DNA of 64,000 nt from JAIQFF01 sp963795245. GTDB lineage: Bacteria > Acidobacteriota > Terriglobia > Terriglobales > Acidobacteriaceae. The position numbers were made by a program, and so were the translations under genes. Below are positions 1 to 8,329 of the stretch, piece by piece; position 1 is the first letter of the stretch; each line of letters begins with the position of its first letter. The notes beneath the pieces are model-generated. The model worked only from the letters and a program-made list of their open reading frames with translations. It made no database searches and was not told the origin of the DNA. Location of the stretch: contig CAWCHA010000005.1 of assembly GCA_963795245.1 (NCBI GenBank), positions 1,178,001-1,242,000 of the forward strand, read 5' to 3'.

Positions 1-2
1 TT

Positions 3-158
3 TCCATTCTGGCGAAGAACAACTTTGACGGCATGATCATCCCCGATCACACGCCGCAGATGACTTGTCCGGCGCCCTGGCACGCCGGAATGGCGCACAC
101 CATCGGATTCATACTGGCCGCACAGTCGATGTTTAAGACCGGCCGCGGACAGTTTTGA
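3..158 (+). CDS. uxuA: Mannonate dehydratase, C-terminal end (partial, runs off the left edge)
   Basis: Open frame from base 3 to a TGA at 156-158. It reads NNFDGMIIPDHTPQMTC, then APWHAGMAHTIGFILA. The block PDHTPQMTCPAPWHAGMA is the conserved C-terminal block of mannonate dehydratases, which convert D-mannonate to 2-keto-3-deoxygluconate in hexuronate catabolism. Only about 51 residues are inside the window, so the start, the active site and the full length cannot be judged. The sugar-acid dehydratase, lactonase and sugar transporter downstream fit a sugar-acid catabolic island. The last residues (AAQSMFKTGRGQF) are not specifically recognisable. The assignment rests on the one conserved block. 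Confidence 0.7.
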   Translation, partial: SILAKNNFDGMIIPDHTPQMTCPAPWHAGMAHTIGFILAAQSMFKTGRGQF

Positions 159-182
159 CTCCCACGTCTGGAAACAACTGTC

Positions 183-833
183 TTAATGTGACGGGCCCGG
201 CAAAACCGGAAATTCCAGTTCTCTAAGATCTTCATAGAGCTGTTCCACCGATTGAAAGCGAATCGCGCGTATTCCCACCGCCCGCGCGCCCTGGACATTC
301 GCGTCTTTATCGTCCACAAAAACTGTCTCGGAGGCGGGCACTCCGACCCCGCGCAGACTATATTCGTAGATCGCGGCATCGGGCTTGATCAGATTCACGT
401 CGGCCGAGAAGGTCAGGTGATCGAACTGGTCGAGCCAGCTGAACTTCTGTCGCACATGAGCAATCATGTCATGCGGCATGTTGGAGAGCAGGCCTGTCTT
501 TATTCCGGAAGATCGCAGCTGCCTCAGCCATTGCACCATCGTGGGATTGTCGTGGGCCCACATATCGACATCCCATCTCTGGAGGTTCGCCAGATGATCA
601 GGCGTCAATTTGATTTCAAAATGCTTTGCCACCGAGTTCCAATAAACTGCGGGAGTAAGATCGCCCCGGTCATAAAGCAAACGGTCGCGGTCCCACAGTT
701 TGCGAAACGGGCCGGGTTCAGCGCCGAACAGGCTGGCCATGCGTTTCACTTCGTCCGCGGTCGGCGGATAGCAGAGAACTTCGCCGTAGTCCAGAATCAC
801 GGCTTTGATCTTTGAGGAATTTGAACCAGCCAT
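183..833 (-). CDS. HAD-IA family hydrolase (phosphatase), 216 aa
   Basis: A haloacid-dehalogenase-superfamily hydrolase. All four motifs are visible: motif I as LDYGEVL with nucleophile Asp15, motif II Ser117 in LLSNMP, motif III Lys150 in IKPDAA, motif IV Asp174-Asp175 in FVDDKDAN. The second Asp of the usual DxD is Gly17. That is the pattern of YihX-like HAD-IA sugar-phosphate phosphatases, so a small phosphosugar substrate is likely but not proven. An alpha-helical cap lies between motifs I and II (about residues 25-105). The ATG at 833 is preceded by GGAGG four bases upstream. The gene is transcribed divergently from the sugar transporter, with a 134-bp gap. Length is normal for the family. 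Confidence 0.88.
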   Translation of the reverse strand: MAGSNSSKIKAVILDYGEVLCYPPTADEVKRMASLFGAEPGPFRKLWDRDRLLYDRGDLTPAVYWNSVAKHFEIKLTPDHLANLQRWDVDMWAHDNPTMVQWLRQLRSSGIKTGLLSNMPHDMIAHVRQKFSWLDQFDHLTFSADVNLIKPDAAIYEYSLRGVGVPASETVFVDDKDANVQGARAVGIRAIRFQSVEQLYEDLRELEFPVLPGPSH

Positions 834-967
834 TCGGCCTCCGTATTCATATTCTCCCGTGGGCGCCGATTCAGTCCAATGAATTGATGTTTGCTCTGTG
901 ATAACTTGTGGGCTGTTTGCGCGGCCCGCTGACGGCCGGGCCGATTTTCGGACGCGCTGGAGTCCAC

Positions 968-2299
968 ATGAAGCTGAAGCGAACCTTGTTGAAGAGCACG
1001 ATCGTGGCCGCGCTGGGCGGCCTTCTCTTCGGATTCGACACAGCCGTCATCTCCGGTACGACCGGTGGATTGACCCAAACCTACGGCCTGACGCCATTTC
1101 TCCTGGGTGAGACTGTATTCAGCGCACTATTTGGCACAGTACTCGGCGCCATGCTGGCCGGGATCCCGGGGGAGCGCTTTGGACGTCGCGACAGCCTGCG
1201 GGTGATGGCGATTCTCTACCTCATCTCCGGACTGGGTTGCGCCCTGGCCTGGAATTGGTACGCCCTGGTTATTTTTCGTTTTATCGGCGGGTTGGGCGTT
1301 GGCGGCTCATCCGTGCTCGGCCCCATGTACATTGCGGAAGTTTCTCCAGCGAGGTTGCGCGGCCGCCTGGTAGGTTTTTTTCAGTTCAACGTGGTCTTCG
1401 GCATCCTGGTGGCTTACTTTTCGAACTACGTGATCAGCCTTCAGCACCTCGGAGTGGCCACGGAGTGGCGTTGGGAGTTAGGCGTTACGGCTCTTCCCGC
1501 TGCGCTGTTCTTTGTCATGCTGTTCACCATTCCCCGCAGCCCCCGCTGGCTGGTCAAGAAGGGCCGGGTGGATGAAGCTCGTACTGTTCTCAAAACCACG
1601 GGCGATGAAAACTATGCGCACGACCTGCAAGAAATTGTCGCTTCCATCGGTGCCGAGCAAAGCCAGGCAGCCGAGCCACTCTTCTCCAGAAAATTCGCCT
1701 TTCCGATCTTTCTCGCGGTCAGCATCGGAATGTTTAACCAGCTATCCGGCATCAATGCAATTCTCTACTATTTGAATGACATCTTCGGACACGCCGGCTT
1801 CAATAAAGTTTCGGGTAACCTGCAGGCGGTTGCGATCGGCGCAACCAATCTGCTGTTCACCATGATCGCGATGTCGGTGATTGACCGGCTAGGCCGCAAG
1901 ACTCTTCTGCTGGTAGGTTCAGTCGGGACTGCGGTGTGCCTGGCCGGAGTGTCGATTATTTTCTTCACCGGACAACACCAGAGTCTCCTGGTCTGGCTGC
2001 TGGTAGGCTATATCGCATTTTTCGCCTTCTCGCAGGGCGCCGTGATTTGGGTTTACCTCTCGGAGGTTTTTCCCAACTCAGTCCGCGCCAAAGGCCAAAG
2101 CCTTGGAAGTTTCTCGCATTGGTTCATGAATGCGGCGATCTCCCTGATCTTTCCCCTCGTAGCGGCGACGTCGGGCGCGTACCCGTTCGTATTTTTTTCG
2201 GTGATGATGGTGGTCCAGTTTTTTGTCGTGCTGTTTGTGTACCCGGAAACCAAGGGCTTGTCGTTGGAAGAGATGCAAAAGAAGCTGGGTATTAGCTAG
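968..2299 (+). CDS. MFS sugar porter family transporter, 443 aa
   Basis: An inner-membrane sugar:H+ symporter of the MFS sugar-porter family (XylE/AraE/GalP type). It has about twelve hydrophobic segments, the N-terminal LLFGFDTAVISG block, the cytoplasmic loop signature ERFGRRDS between TM2 and TM3, the equivalent DRLGRKT in the second half, and the diagnostic PETKGLSLEEM at the C-terminus. The frame is open back to 908, but the ATG at 968 is preferred. It has GGAG five bases upstream and starts directly with the family N-terminus, while the extra 20 residues look like non-coding DNA. The substrate cannot be read from sequence. The neighbours (sugar-acid dehydratase, lactonase, sugar dehydrogenase) suggest a pentose or sugar acid. 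Confidence 0.92.
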   Translation: MKLKRTLLKSTIVAALGGLLFGFDTAVISGTTGGLTQTYGLTPFLLGETVFSALFGTVLGAMLAGIPGERFGRRDSLRVMAILYLISGLGCALAWNWYALVIFRFIGGLGVGGSSVLGPMYIAEVSPARLRGRLVGFFQFNVVFGILVAYFSNYVISLQHLGVATEWRWELGVTALPAALFFVMLFTIPRSPRWLVKKGRVDEARTVLKTTGDENYAHDLQEIVASIGAEQSQAAEPLFSRKFAFPIFLAVSIGMFNQLSGINAILYYLNDIFGHAGFNKVSGNLQAVAIGATNLLFTMIAMSVIDRLGRKTLLLVGSVGTAVCLAGVSIIFFTGQHQSLLVWLLVGYIAFFAFSQGAVIWVYLSEVFPNSVRAKGQSLGSFSHWFMNAAISLIFPLVAATSGAYPFVFFSVMMVVQFFVVLFVYPETKGLSLEEMQKKLGIS

Positions 2300-2383
2300 G
2301 GCCGGCAATCTCCGCGTGCGCTCAGCCGTCGGGACGAGCGACGCTCGGCTGGTTGGAAGCATGACGCAAGGATCAACTCCTTT

Positions 2384-2425
2384 ACCGCAAAGGACGCAAA
2401 ATACAGCCGCGAAGTTCGCAAAGAA
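2384..2425. repeat. Iterated GCAAAG-word repeat (family E)
   Basis: The words CGCAAAGGACGCAAAA and GTTCGCAAAG are iterated in the gap between the transporter and the next gene. The same words recur, partly in inverse orientation, at 20361-20398 and 51770-51870, and a related CACAGAGGACAC form is at 56160-56229. It is not coding and lies shortly before a strong ribosome binding site. Confidence 0.6.
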
Positions 2426-2454
2426 AATCAGGGCAGTTTCTGAGGAGGCTTTCT

Positions 2455-3306
2455 GTGTCTACATGTTTTTCTCGCCGCTCTTTTCTCGCCATGTCAGCCA
2501 TGCTTCCGTTGTCTCTGCGCGCCTTCGCATCGACATCGGTGCCGGTCGGCCTCGAACTCTATTCTGTCCGCAACGCTTTGAAGGACGACCCGATGGGAAC
2601 GGTCCGCACCGTCGCTCGGATGGGTTATCAGGTGGTTGAATTCTATGCGCCATATTTCGACTGGACTGAGTCTCAGACACGGGACATGAAGAAACTCATG
2701 GACGATCTCGGCATCCGCTGTCACTCTACCCACAACAGCAGTTCGTATTTCACGGCGGAAAATCTCAAGAAAGCGCGAGACCGGAACCTCATTCTGGGAG
2801 CCACGTACGTAGTGATGTCAAGTTCGGAACCCAAGCCAGGTTTGGACGGATGGAAGGAAGTGGCTGACACGCTGAATTCCGCCGCCGACCAACTCGAAAC
2901 GGCTGGCCTGAAGACGGGCTACCACAATCATGAACTGGAATTCACTCCGGTTGATGGCAAGCGGCCCATCGAGGTACTGGCGAAGAATACGAAGCCATCT
3001 GTGGCTCTCCAGCTCGACGTAGGCACATGTATCAAAGCCGGTTCGGATCCGGTGGCGTGGATTCGTGCCAATCCCGGACGAATCAAATCCATCCACTGCA
3101 AAGACTGGGCGCCCGGAGCGGATAAAGGCTACACAGTCTTATTCGGCGAAGGCGCTGCCGACTGGAAGGGTATTTTCGCGGCCGCGGAGAGCGTGGGCGG
3201 CGTCGAATATTACCTGATCGAGCAGGAAGGCAGCCGGTTCTCCGAATTCGATACGGCAAGGAAATGCCTGGAAACTTTTCGCCGCGAGCACGCAGGTAAA
3301 TCATAG
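2455..3306 (+). CDS. Sugar phosphate isomerase/epimerase-like TIM-barrel protein, Tat-exported, 283 aa
   Basis: Belongs to the xylose-isomerase-like TIM-barrel superfamily (sugar phosphate isomerases/epimerases, AP endonuclease 2 fold). It starts at a GTG with a strong AGGAGG (2443-2448) six bases upstream. The N-terminus carries a twin-arginine signal: Arg7-Arg8 in SRRSFLAMS, then a hydrophobic stretch ending near SLRAFAS. The mature enzyme should therefore be periplasmic or membrane-attached. Barrel motifs include the GLELYSVR first strand, the TGYHNHELEF segment with its metal-type His and Glu, LQLDVGTC, SIHCKDW and YLIEQEG near the end. These supply the usual Glu/Asp/His divalent-metal site. 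The substrate is unknown. Its place in the sugar-acid island suggests sugar or polyol conversion. The stop codon TAG is shared with the next repeat element. Confidence 0.85.
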   Translation: MSTCFSRRSFLAMSAMLPLSLRAFASTSVPVGLELYSVRNALKDDPMGTVRTVARMGYQVVEFYAPYFDWTESQTRDMKKLMDDLGIRCHSTHNSSSYFTAENLKKARDRNLILGATYVVMSSSEPKPGLDGWKEVADTLNSAADQLETAGLKTGYHNHELEFTPVDGKRPIEVLAKNTKPSVALQLDVGTCIKAGSDPVAWIRANPGRIKSIHCKDWAPGADKGYTVLFGEGAADWKGIFAAAESVGGVEYYLIEQEGSRFSEFDTARKCLETFRREHAGKS

Positions 3307-3419
3307 CGCCGGCTGTCCGGCGAGCGTCCTCGCCCGCCGCGAAATAATTTCGAACCGGCCGTGGCAAACAGGCCTGCATCAGCATGGCTTACAGATGGGT
3401 GGGCGGGACGCCGACGCTA
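3304..3419. repeat. GCCGGC palindromic element (family C, copy 1) in a convergent gap
   Basis: The left arm TAGCGCCGGC (3304-3313) and right arm GCCGACGCTA (3410-3419) are inverted copies that fill the whole gap between two convergent genes. The left arm includes the TAG stop codon of the upstream gene. Related copies are at 22951-22991, 61426-61553 and 63240-63313. It could act as a bidirectional transcription terminator. Confidence 0.7.
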
Positions 3420-3421
3420 CA

Positions 3422-4336
3422 TTAAGATCCGAATATGCGGAATTTGTTTTCGGGCTGGCCGCTAACTTCACACTGAAGCGTGAACAGCCCTCCGGCGAGG
3501 CGGGCGCTGGGGGGCTCTCCTGACGCCGCAGTCGTGACAAAAAGCGTCTTGAGATCCGCTCCACCAAAAGTGCAGGTGGTGATATTTCTTGCCGGCATTT
3601 CAATCACGCGATCAACTTGGCCGTCGGGTGCGACGCGGACAATACAGCCCCCGTAATATCGGCAGTTCCAAAGATATCCCTCGGCATCCATGGCTGATCC
3701 ATCCGGCAATCCACGTTCGAAATCCACAAAGAAATCGACTTCGTTATTGATTGCTCCCGTGTTCTGATCGTAGTCGTACGACCAAATCTTATTCGCCGTC
3801 GAGTCGGCAAAGTAGAAATGCCGCCGATCGGGACTCCAGCAAAGAGTGTTCGAGACTCCTATCTCCCGGCGGTGAATACTGGTTCTGGAGTCCGGATCAA
3901 TCCGGAAAAGGATGCCGTGTTTCCCGACGATTTCTCTCGTCGATCCGTCAGGGAGCACATTGTTGTACATCGATCCGACCCAGAAGGAACCGCGCGGATC
4001 AGCGCGTCCGTCATTCAGCCGGACCTCGGGCCATCCTTCAAGCCGGAAGATCGGTTTGTGCCGAACATCGGAAGCGGGCTCCCATAGAATCACGCTGGAG
4101 CCAAGTGCAACCACCAGCACATCGTCGCGATCGGTGATGGCGATCGCCGTCACTGGTTCATCGAAAATCCATGTGCGGACACATTGGTCCGCGACGGTGA
4201 AGCGATGGATGAGGAAGCGATTGATGTCCGTCCAGTAAACCGCTGCGTGCGCCGCATGCCACACGGCGCCTTCGCCGCACTGGTCGCCGGTGGGCGCCAC
4301 ACACACTGGTTGAGAGACGATCGATGCAGAATTCAT
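3422..4336 (-). CDS. SMP-30/gluconolactonase family protein, 304 aa
   Basis: A six-bladed beta-propeller lactonase of the SMP-30/gluconolaconase/LRE family, which hydrolyses sugar lactones to the free acids using one divalent metal. Visible metal-site motifs are Glu22 in GEGAVW near the N-terminus, RLNDGRADPRG, the Asn-containing GVSNTLCWSPD, and the late Asp in GLPDGSAMDAEGYLW. There is no signal peptide, so it is cytoplasmic. The ATG at 4334-4336 lies two bases after the SDR stop (TAAGCATG). This shows translational coupling as the last gene of a three-gene operon: dehydratase, dehydrogenase, lactonase. Together they would turn an aldose into its lactone, then its acid, then the 2-keto-3-deoxy acid. 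Confidence 0.88.
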   Translation of the reverse strand: MNSASIVSQPVCVAPTGDQCGEGAVWHAAHAAVYWTDINRFLIHRFTVADQCVRTWIFDEPVTAIAITDRDDVLVVALGSSVILWEPASDVRHKPIFRLEGWPEVRLNDGRADPRGSFWVGSMYNNVLPDGSTREIVGKHGILFRIDPDSRTSIHRREIGVSNTLCWSPDRRHFYFADSTANKIWSYDYDQNTGAINNEVDFFVDFERGLPDGSAMDAEGYLWNCRYYGGCIVRVAPDGQVDRVIEMPARNITTCTFGGADLKTLFVTTAASGEPPSARLAGGLFTLQCEVSGQPENKFRIFGS

Positions 4337-4338
4337 GC

Positions 4339-5121
4339 TTACTGCACTCCGATGCCGGCCAGCAACCCGCCGTCCACCAGGTAATCACCGCCCGTGCAAA
4401 ATGCAGCTTTGTCCGAGACCAGAAATGCCGCAAGCTCCGCCACTTCTTCCGGCGTCCCGACGCGGCCTATGGGGTGAGACTGACCCCAACGCTCAAACAC
4501 TTCCTCGATCGGCGCGCCCGGTGCGAAGTTCGCCGCCGAACGCTCCAGCATGGGGGTGCGGATCGATCCGGGGCTGATTGAATTCACTCGAACCTTGTCT
4601 GGCGCATGGTCCAAGGCCAGGGCGCGGGTAAGACTGTGGACCGCGCCTTTCGACGTCGCGTAGGCCGCGACTCCGCGCTGACAGGCGTGTCCCTGCACCG
4701 ACGCCAGGTTGATAATCGATCCGCCGCCTCGTTTCTTCATCTCCGGAACTCCGAAATGCGCCAATAAATAAATGCTGCCGACATTCACCATCATGCATCG
4801 GTTCCAGGTCTCGAGATCAGTTTCAAGAACGGTACCGAAGGGATGAAACGCGGCCGCATTGACGATGATGTCCAGCCCGCCAAATTCCTTGACGACCCTG
4901 GTCACCGTCGCCTGTACGGCGTCGGATTCCGTAACGTCGCATTTCGCCACCAGCAGGCTGAGTCCACCGGCCTTCGCTTCAAGAGCAAGTTCCCGGTTGG
5001 CGGAATCTTCAATCCCGCAAGCTAGAACATCGGCGCCGCCGGCTGCGAACCGCCGGGCGATCGCACGCCCGATGCCGGTCGTGCCGGTGACAATCGCAAC
5101 TTTTCCGTCAAACTCGTTCAT
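4339..5121 (-). CDS. SDR family NAD(P)-dependent oxidoreductase, 260 aa
   Basis: A classical short-chain dehydrogenase/reductase. The Rossmann nucleotide motif TGTTGIG is at residues 12-18, followed by the structural NAAA motif in DIIVNAAAF, the catalytic Ser in INLASVQG, the YATSK Tyr-x3-Lys pair, and the C-terminal CTGGDYLVDGG typical of sugar dehydrogenases in this family. The frame stays open upstream to 5406, but the ATG at 5119-5121 places the glycine motif at the usual distance and removes a low-quality leader. Within the operon it most likely oxidises an aldose (arabinose, xylose, fucose or galactose type) to its lactone for the SMP-30 protein downstream. The substrate is inferred from context only. 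Confidence 0.88.
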   Translation of the reverse strand: MNEFDGKVAIVTGTTGIGRAIARRFAAGGADVLACGIEDSANRELALEAKAGGLSLLVAKCDVTESDAVQATVTRVVKEFGGLDIIVNAAAFHPFGTVLETDLETWNRCMMVNVGSIYLLAHFGVPEMKKRGGGSIINLASVQGHACQRGVAAYATSKGAVHSLTRALALDHAPDKVRVNSISPGSIRTPMLERSAANFAPGAPIEEVFERWGQSHPIGRVGTPEEVAELAAFLVSDKAAFCTGGDYLVDGGLLAGIGVQ

Positions 5122-5141
5122 GGAAATCTCGCTTCGAGCTC

Positions 5142-5222
5142 CTAGCTTCTGGCTTAAAGCTTCTAGCTTAAGCCCTGACCACCAGCGTTGATTGGCCCGA
5201 AGCCAGAAGCCGGAAGCTAGAT
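5142..5222. repeat. Iterated-word palindrome (family D, word AGCTAGAAGC-like)
   Basis: The words CTAGCTTCTGGCTTAAAGC and TTCTAGCTTAAGCC are followed, inverted, by GAAGCCAGAAGCCGGAAGC. The element sits between the dehydratase stop (5229) and the SDR start (5121). It would fold into a strong hairpin inside the operon mRNA. Confidence 0.65.
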
Positions 5223-5228
5223 GCTGTT

Positions 5229-6956
5229 TTAGTGACTCTCTCTCGGTATTCCTGCTCCGCGCGATCCTACTAGAAAGTCGAGGTCTGCTCCCTGATCTGC
5301 CTGCAGAACGTGGTCGATGTAAAGCTGCTGGTACCCGCCCTTCGCTCGCGGGGGCGGTGCAGTCCAGGCTGCGCGTCTTTTGGCCAGTTCCACCTCGTCG
5401 ACGCACAGCTCTAACTTGCGTCCTTCTACGTCGAGTTCGATTTCGTCGCCGTCGCGTACCAAGGCAAGAGGCCCACCGGCCGCTGACTCCGGGGTCACAT
5501 GCAGCACGACGGTCCCATACGCGGTTCCACTCATGCGTGCATCGGAAACACGTACAAGGTCAGTGATTCCACGTTCCAGAAGTTTTTTCGGAATCGGCAT
5601 GTTTCCCACTTCCGCCATCCCCGGATACCCCTTCGGCCCCGCACCCTGCAACACCATCACCGAGTTCTCGTCGATCTCGAGATCCGGATCGTCCACTCGC
5701 TTCTTGAAATCTTCGATATCGGCAAAGACCACCGCACGTCCCCGATGTTTCAACAAGTGAGGGCTCGCCGCGGACGGCTTCACCACCGCGCCCCCGGGCG
5801 CAAGGTTGCCGCGCAGAACGGCGATCCCAGCATGCTCCTTGAGCGGCTTCTCCCGAGTGTGTATGACCTCGGCATTCCAGCACGGAGCGTCGGAAGTGTT
5901 CTCGCCCATCGTCTTGCCGTTGACGGTCAGGGCATCGCGATGGATAAGGTCGCCCAGCGCGCGCACCACGGCGGGAACTCCACCGGCGTAGTAGAAGTCT
6001 TCCATCAGGAATTTGCCGGAAGGCATCAGGTTTACAAGAAGAGGAAGGGCATGCCCCAGTCGATCAAAATCGTCGAGTTCAAGTTTGACGCCGACTCGCC
6101 CCGCCAGCGCAAGCAGGTGCAGGACGGCGTTGGTCGATCCCCCAATCGCCGCATTCACCCGAATCGCATTTTCGAAAGCCTTGCGGGTCAGGATTTGCGA
6201 CATCTTCACATCCTCGCGCACCATGTCGACAACGCGCCTGCCAGCTTCCTGCGCCAGCACGTAGCGCCGCGAGTCCACCGCCGGAATCGCTGCGTTCTGC
6301 GGCATTCCCATCCCCAGCGCCTCCACCATGCAGGCCATGGTTGAAGCCGTGCCCATTACCATGCAATGCCCGGCGGAGCGCGACATGCAGGATTCCGCAT
6401 CCATGAAGTCAGCGCAGCTCATCTTGCCCGCTCGCACATCCTCACTCATCGACCAGACACTGGTTCCTGACCCGATGGTTTCGCCGCGGAAGTGGCCGTT
6501 CAGCATGGCTCCGCCCGACACCACCAGCGCCGGCAGATCACAACTGGCCGCGCCCATCATCAATGACGGCGTGGTCTTATCGCATCCACATAGCAGCACA
6601 ACGCCGTCAATCGGATTGCCGCGAATCGATTCTTCGACGTCCATGCTCACAAGATTGCGGAAGAGCATGGCGGTCGGCCGCAGGTTCGTCTCCCCGAGCG
6701 ACATCACGGGAAATTCCAATGGGAAGCCGCCGGCTTCGTAGACGCCGCGCTTCACCCGGTCCGCGATCAGGCGAAAGTGGGCGTTGCATGGAACAAGCTC
6801 TGACCAGGTATTACAGATTCCGATGATCGGCCGGCCATCGAACAAGTTGGAGGGAAAGCCCTGATTCTTCATCCAGGAGCGATGAAGAAAACCGTCTTTA
6901 TCCTGCATGCCGAACCAGTGAGAGGAACGAAGAGGAGTCTTTTTGCCGTTATGCAT
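5229..6956 (-). CDS. IlvD/Edd family sugar-acid dehydratase (L-arabinonate dehydratase-like), 575 aa
   Basis: An iron-sulfur dehydratase of the IlvD/Edd family, close to the pentonate/hexonate branch (L-arabinonate, D-xylonate, D-galactonate, L-fuconate dehydratases) that makes 2-keto-3-deoxy sugar acids. Iron-sulfur ligand motifs are visible: Cys in GICNTWSELVPCN, Cys in GCDKTTPS and Cys in GHCMVMGTAST. Further family blocks are NAAIGGSTNAV, KPSAASPHL, SDARMSGTAYGTVVLHV and the C-terminal DLDFLVGSRGAGIPRESH. The SHWF and RSWMKNQG start and the RESH end match the arabinonate-type group rather than IlvD of branched-chain synthesis. It is first gene of the dehydratase-SDR-lactonase operon. The exact sugar acid cannot be decided from sequence. 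Confidence 0.9.
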   Translation of the reverse strand: MHNGKKTPLRSSHWFGMQDKDGFLHRSWMKNQGFPSNLFDGRPIIGICNTWSELVPCNAHFRLIADRVKRGVYEAGGFPLEFPVMSLGETNLRPTAMLFRNLVSMDVEESIRGNPIDGVVLLCGCDKTTPSLMMGAASCDLPALVVSGGAMLNGHFRGETIGSGTSVWSMSEDVRAGKMSCADFMDAESCMSRSAGHCMVMGTASTMACMVEALGMGMPQNAAIPAVDSRRYVLAQEAGRRVVDMVREDVKMSQILTRKAFENAIRVNAAIGGSTNAVLHLLALAGRVGVKLELDDFDRLGHALPLLVNLMPSGKFLMEDFYYAGGVPAVVRALGDLIHRDALTVNGKTMGENTSDAPCWNAEVIHTREKPLKEHAGIAVLRGNLAPGGAVVKPSAASPHLLKHRGRAVVFADIEDFKKRVDDPDLEIDENSVMVLQGAGPKGYPGMAEVGNMPIPKKLLERGITDLVRVSDARMSGTAYGTVVLHVTPESAAGGPLALVRDGDEIELDVEGRKLELCVDEVELAKRRAAWTAPPPRAKGGYQQLYIDHVLQADQGADLDFLVGSRGAGIPRESH

Positions 6957-6988
6957 AAGTTGTTCGATTTTGTGAACGCAGAACTGCC

Positions 6989-7007
6989 AAACATATTACA
7001 CGTTTGA
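6989..7007. promoter_or_regulatory. Candidate operator palindrome upstream of the sugar-acid operon
   Basis: CAAACATATTACACGTTTG is an imperfect 19-bp dyad (seven of nine base pairs match) 33 bases upstream of the dehydratase start. On the minus strand it contains TAATAT, which could be a -10 box, so a repressor bound here would block transcription. This is the usual size for LacI- or GntR-type sugar regulators, but no regulator gene is visible in the window. There is no convincing -35 box. Confidence 0.3.
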
Positions 7008-7231
7008 CATAAAGCAGTTACGATCCCTGTCGATCGGCGAGGGACATCGGGGCCCGGCATCTTACGGAGGTTTACGTATCTGGTTACCGTCGAACGGGTC
7101 CTTCGACAGGAATGCGTATACAATCTCGTCGGCCTCGAACTGGTCTGGCCTGGACTGAGACGACCGGTGAAGATTCATCCTTTATTGGAGACAGTCCAAG
7201 GTGACGCGACCGGGATTCTCTGGAGTAGCAC

Positions 7232-8251
7232 ATGCGTAAATACGTGTTTGTTTGTACCTTCCTCGCGGCTTCGGTTTCACCGATGTTCTCCCAGAGCCCT
7301 GTCGCTGAAACAGACCCTAATTTTCAACAGCAACTCCACGCGGCTCGTGAAGCGACGATGGCAGGGAAGTTCAATGAAGCTGTTGATGCATTCAAGCGTC
7401 TCAATAAACTCCAGAACGACTCATGCGCGGTCTGCTACGTCGGCATGGCGGTCGCATACCAGCGCATGTCCGAGTTCGAGAATGCCATTAAGAGCTGTAA
7501 TCGAGCTCTTGCAGTGGCCAACAATGATCAGATCAAGGCCTCAGCCCACAGCATGAAAGGCACAGCCATCCTGGGCCTTGGCGGCTCTGATGGAAAAAAC
7601 TTTAAGAATGCCGAAGCGGAGTACCGTACCGCGACGGAGCTCGACAAGAATGAGCCGGTGTTCCGCCTGAACCTGGCTACCGTATTACTGCGCGAGTCCA
7701 AGGATGAAGAAGGAAAAGACGAGCTGAATAAATGTCTGGCGCTGCATCCCGCTCCGTCGATAGCGCAGCAGGCCAGCAGATTGATCGAAAACCCGAGACT
7801 CGCGCGGGAAAACTTTGCACCGGATTTCCACGTGACGACCCTGCAAGGAAAGGATATTTCGCTTAGTCAACTTCGAGGAAACATCGTCGTCCTTGATTTC
7901 TGGGCAACCTGGTGTCCGCCCTGTCGCGCGTCAGTTTCCGAATTGAAAGATCTCACCCGGAAATACTCGAATGCCAAAGTTGTACTCATCAGCATTAGTG
8001 GCGACAAAGACGAGCAGGCTTGGCGCGAATTCGTCGCCAAGAAGAATATGGACTGGCCGCAGTACAGGGACACCAACGACAGCGTCATGAACTCATTTGA
8101 CGTACATGCCTTCCCCACTTACGTGGTCATCGATGGAGAAGGCGTTATCAAAGAGCGGATCCGGGGCATGGATCCTCAGGAACGCATCGTTCACCGTTTG
8201 AAGGCGACGTTGCGCGATCTGCCACAGTTGGAAGGCCTGGCTTCGAAATAG
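7232..8251 (+). CDS. Secreted TPR plus TlpA-like thioredoxin protein, 339 aa
   Basis: A cleavable signal peptide (about residues 1-21, ending MFSQ) leads into a helical TPR-like region (about 30-185) and then a TlpA/ResA-type thioredoxin domain (about 195-335). The redox pair is Cys228 and Cys231 in WATWCPPC, followed by the cis-Pro region DVHAFPTYVVID. Such proteins act outside the cytoplasm as thiol-disulfide reductases, often in cytochrome c maturation or repair. Here the TPR part suggests docking to a partner. The ATG at 7232 has TGGAG six bases upstream. No cytochrome c maturation genes are adjacent, so the partner is unknown. A pair of cysteines (Cys65, Cys68) in the TPR part could form a second disulfide. 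Confidence 0.88.
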   Translation: MRKYVFVCTFLAASVSPMFSQSPVAETDPNFQQQLHAAREATMAGKFNEAVDAFKRLNKLQNDSCAVCYVGMAVAYQRMSEFENAIKSCNRALAVANNDQIKASAHSMKGTAILGLGGSDGKNFKNAEAEYRTATELDKNEPVFRLNLATVLLRESKDEEGKDELNKCLALHPAPSIAQQASRLIENPRLARENFAPDFHVTTLQGKDISLSQLRGNIVVLDFWATWCPPCRASVSELKDLTRKYSNAKVVLISISGDKDEQAWREFVAKKNMDWPQYRDTNDSVMNSFDVHAFPTYVVIDGEGVIKERIRGMDPQERIVHRLKATLRDLPQLEGLASK

Positions 8252-8329
8252 CTTCGGGTTCCAGGTCTTGAAGGCGCTCGGGTGGGCAAAATCGATTTCT
8301 GAAACAATGATTCTCTATGGTCGTGTAAT

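Noticed and set aside
5499..6344. 281-codon open frame on the plus strand inside the sugar-acid dehydratase gene
   Set aside because: It has no family motif and no ribosome binding site and is the GC-biased shadow of the dehydratase gene.
7005..7010. TTGACA as the -35 box of a promoter for the TPR-thioredoxin gene
   Set aside because: No plausible -10 hexamer at 16-18 bases, and the start codon is more than 200 bases away.
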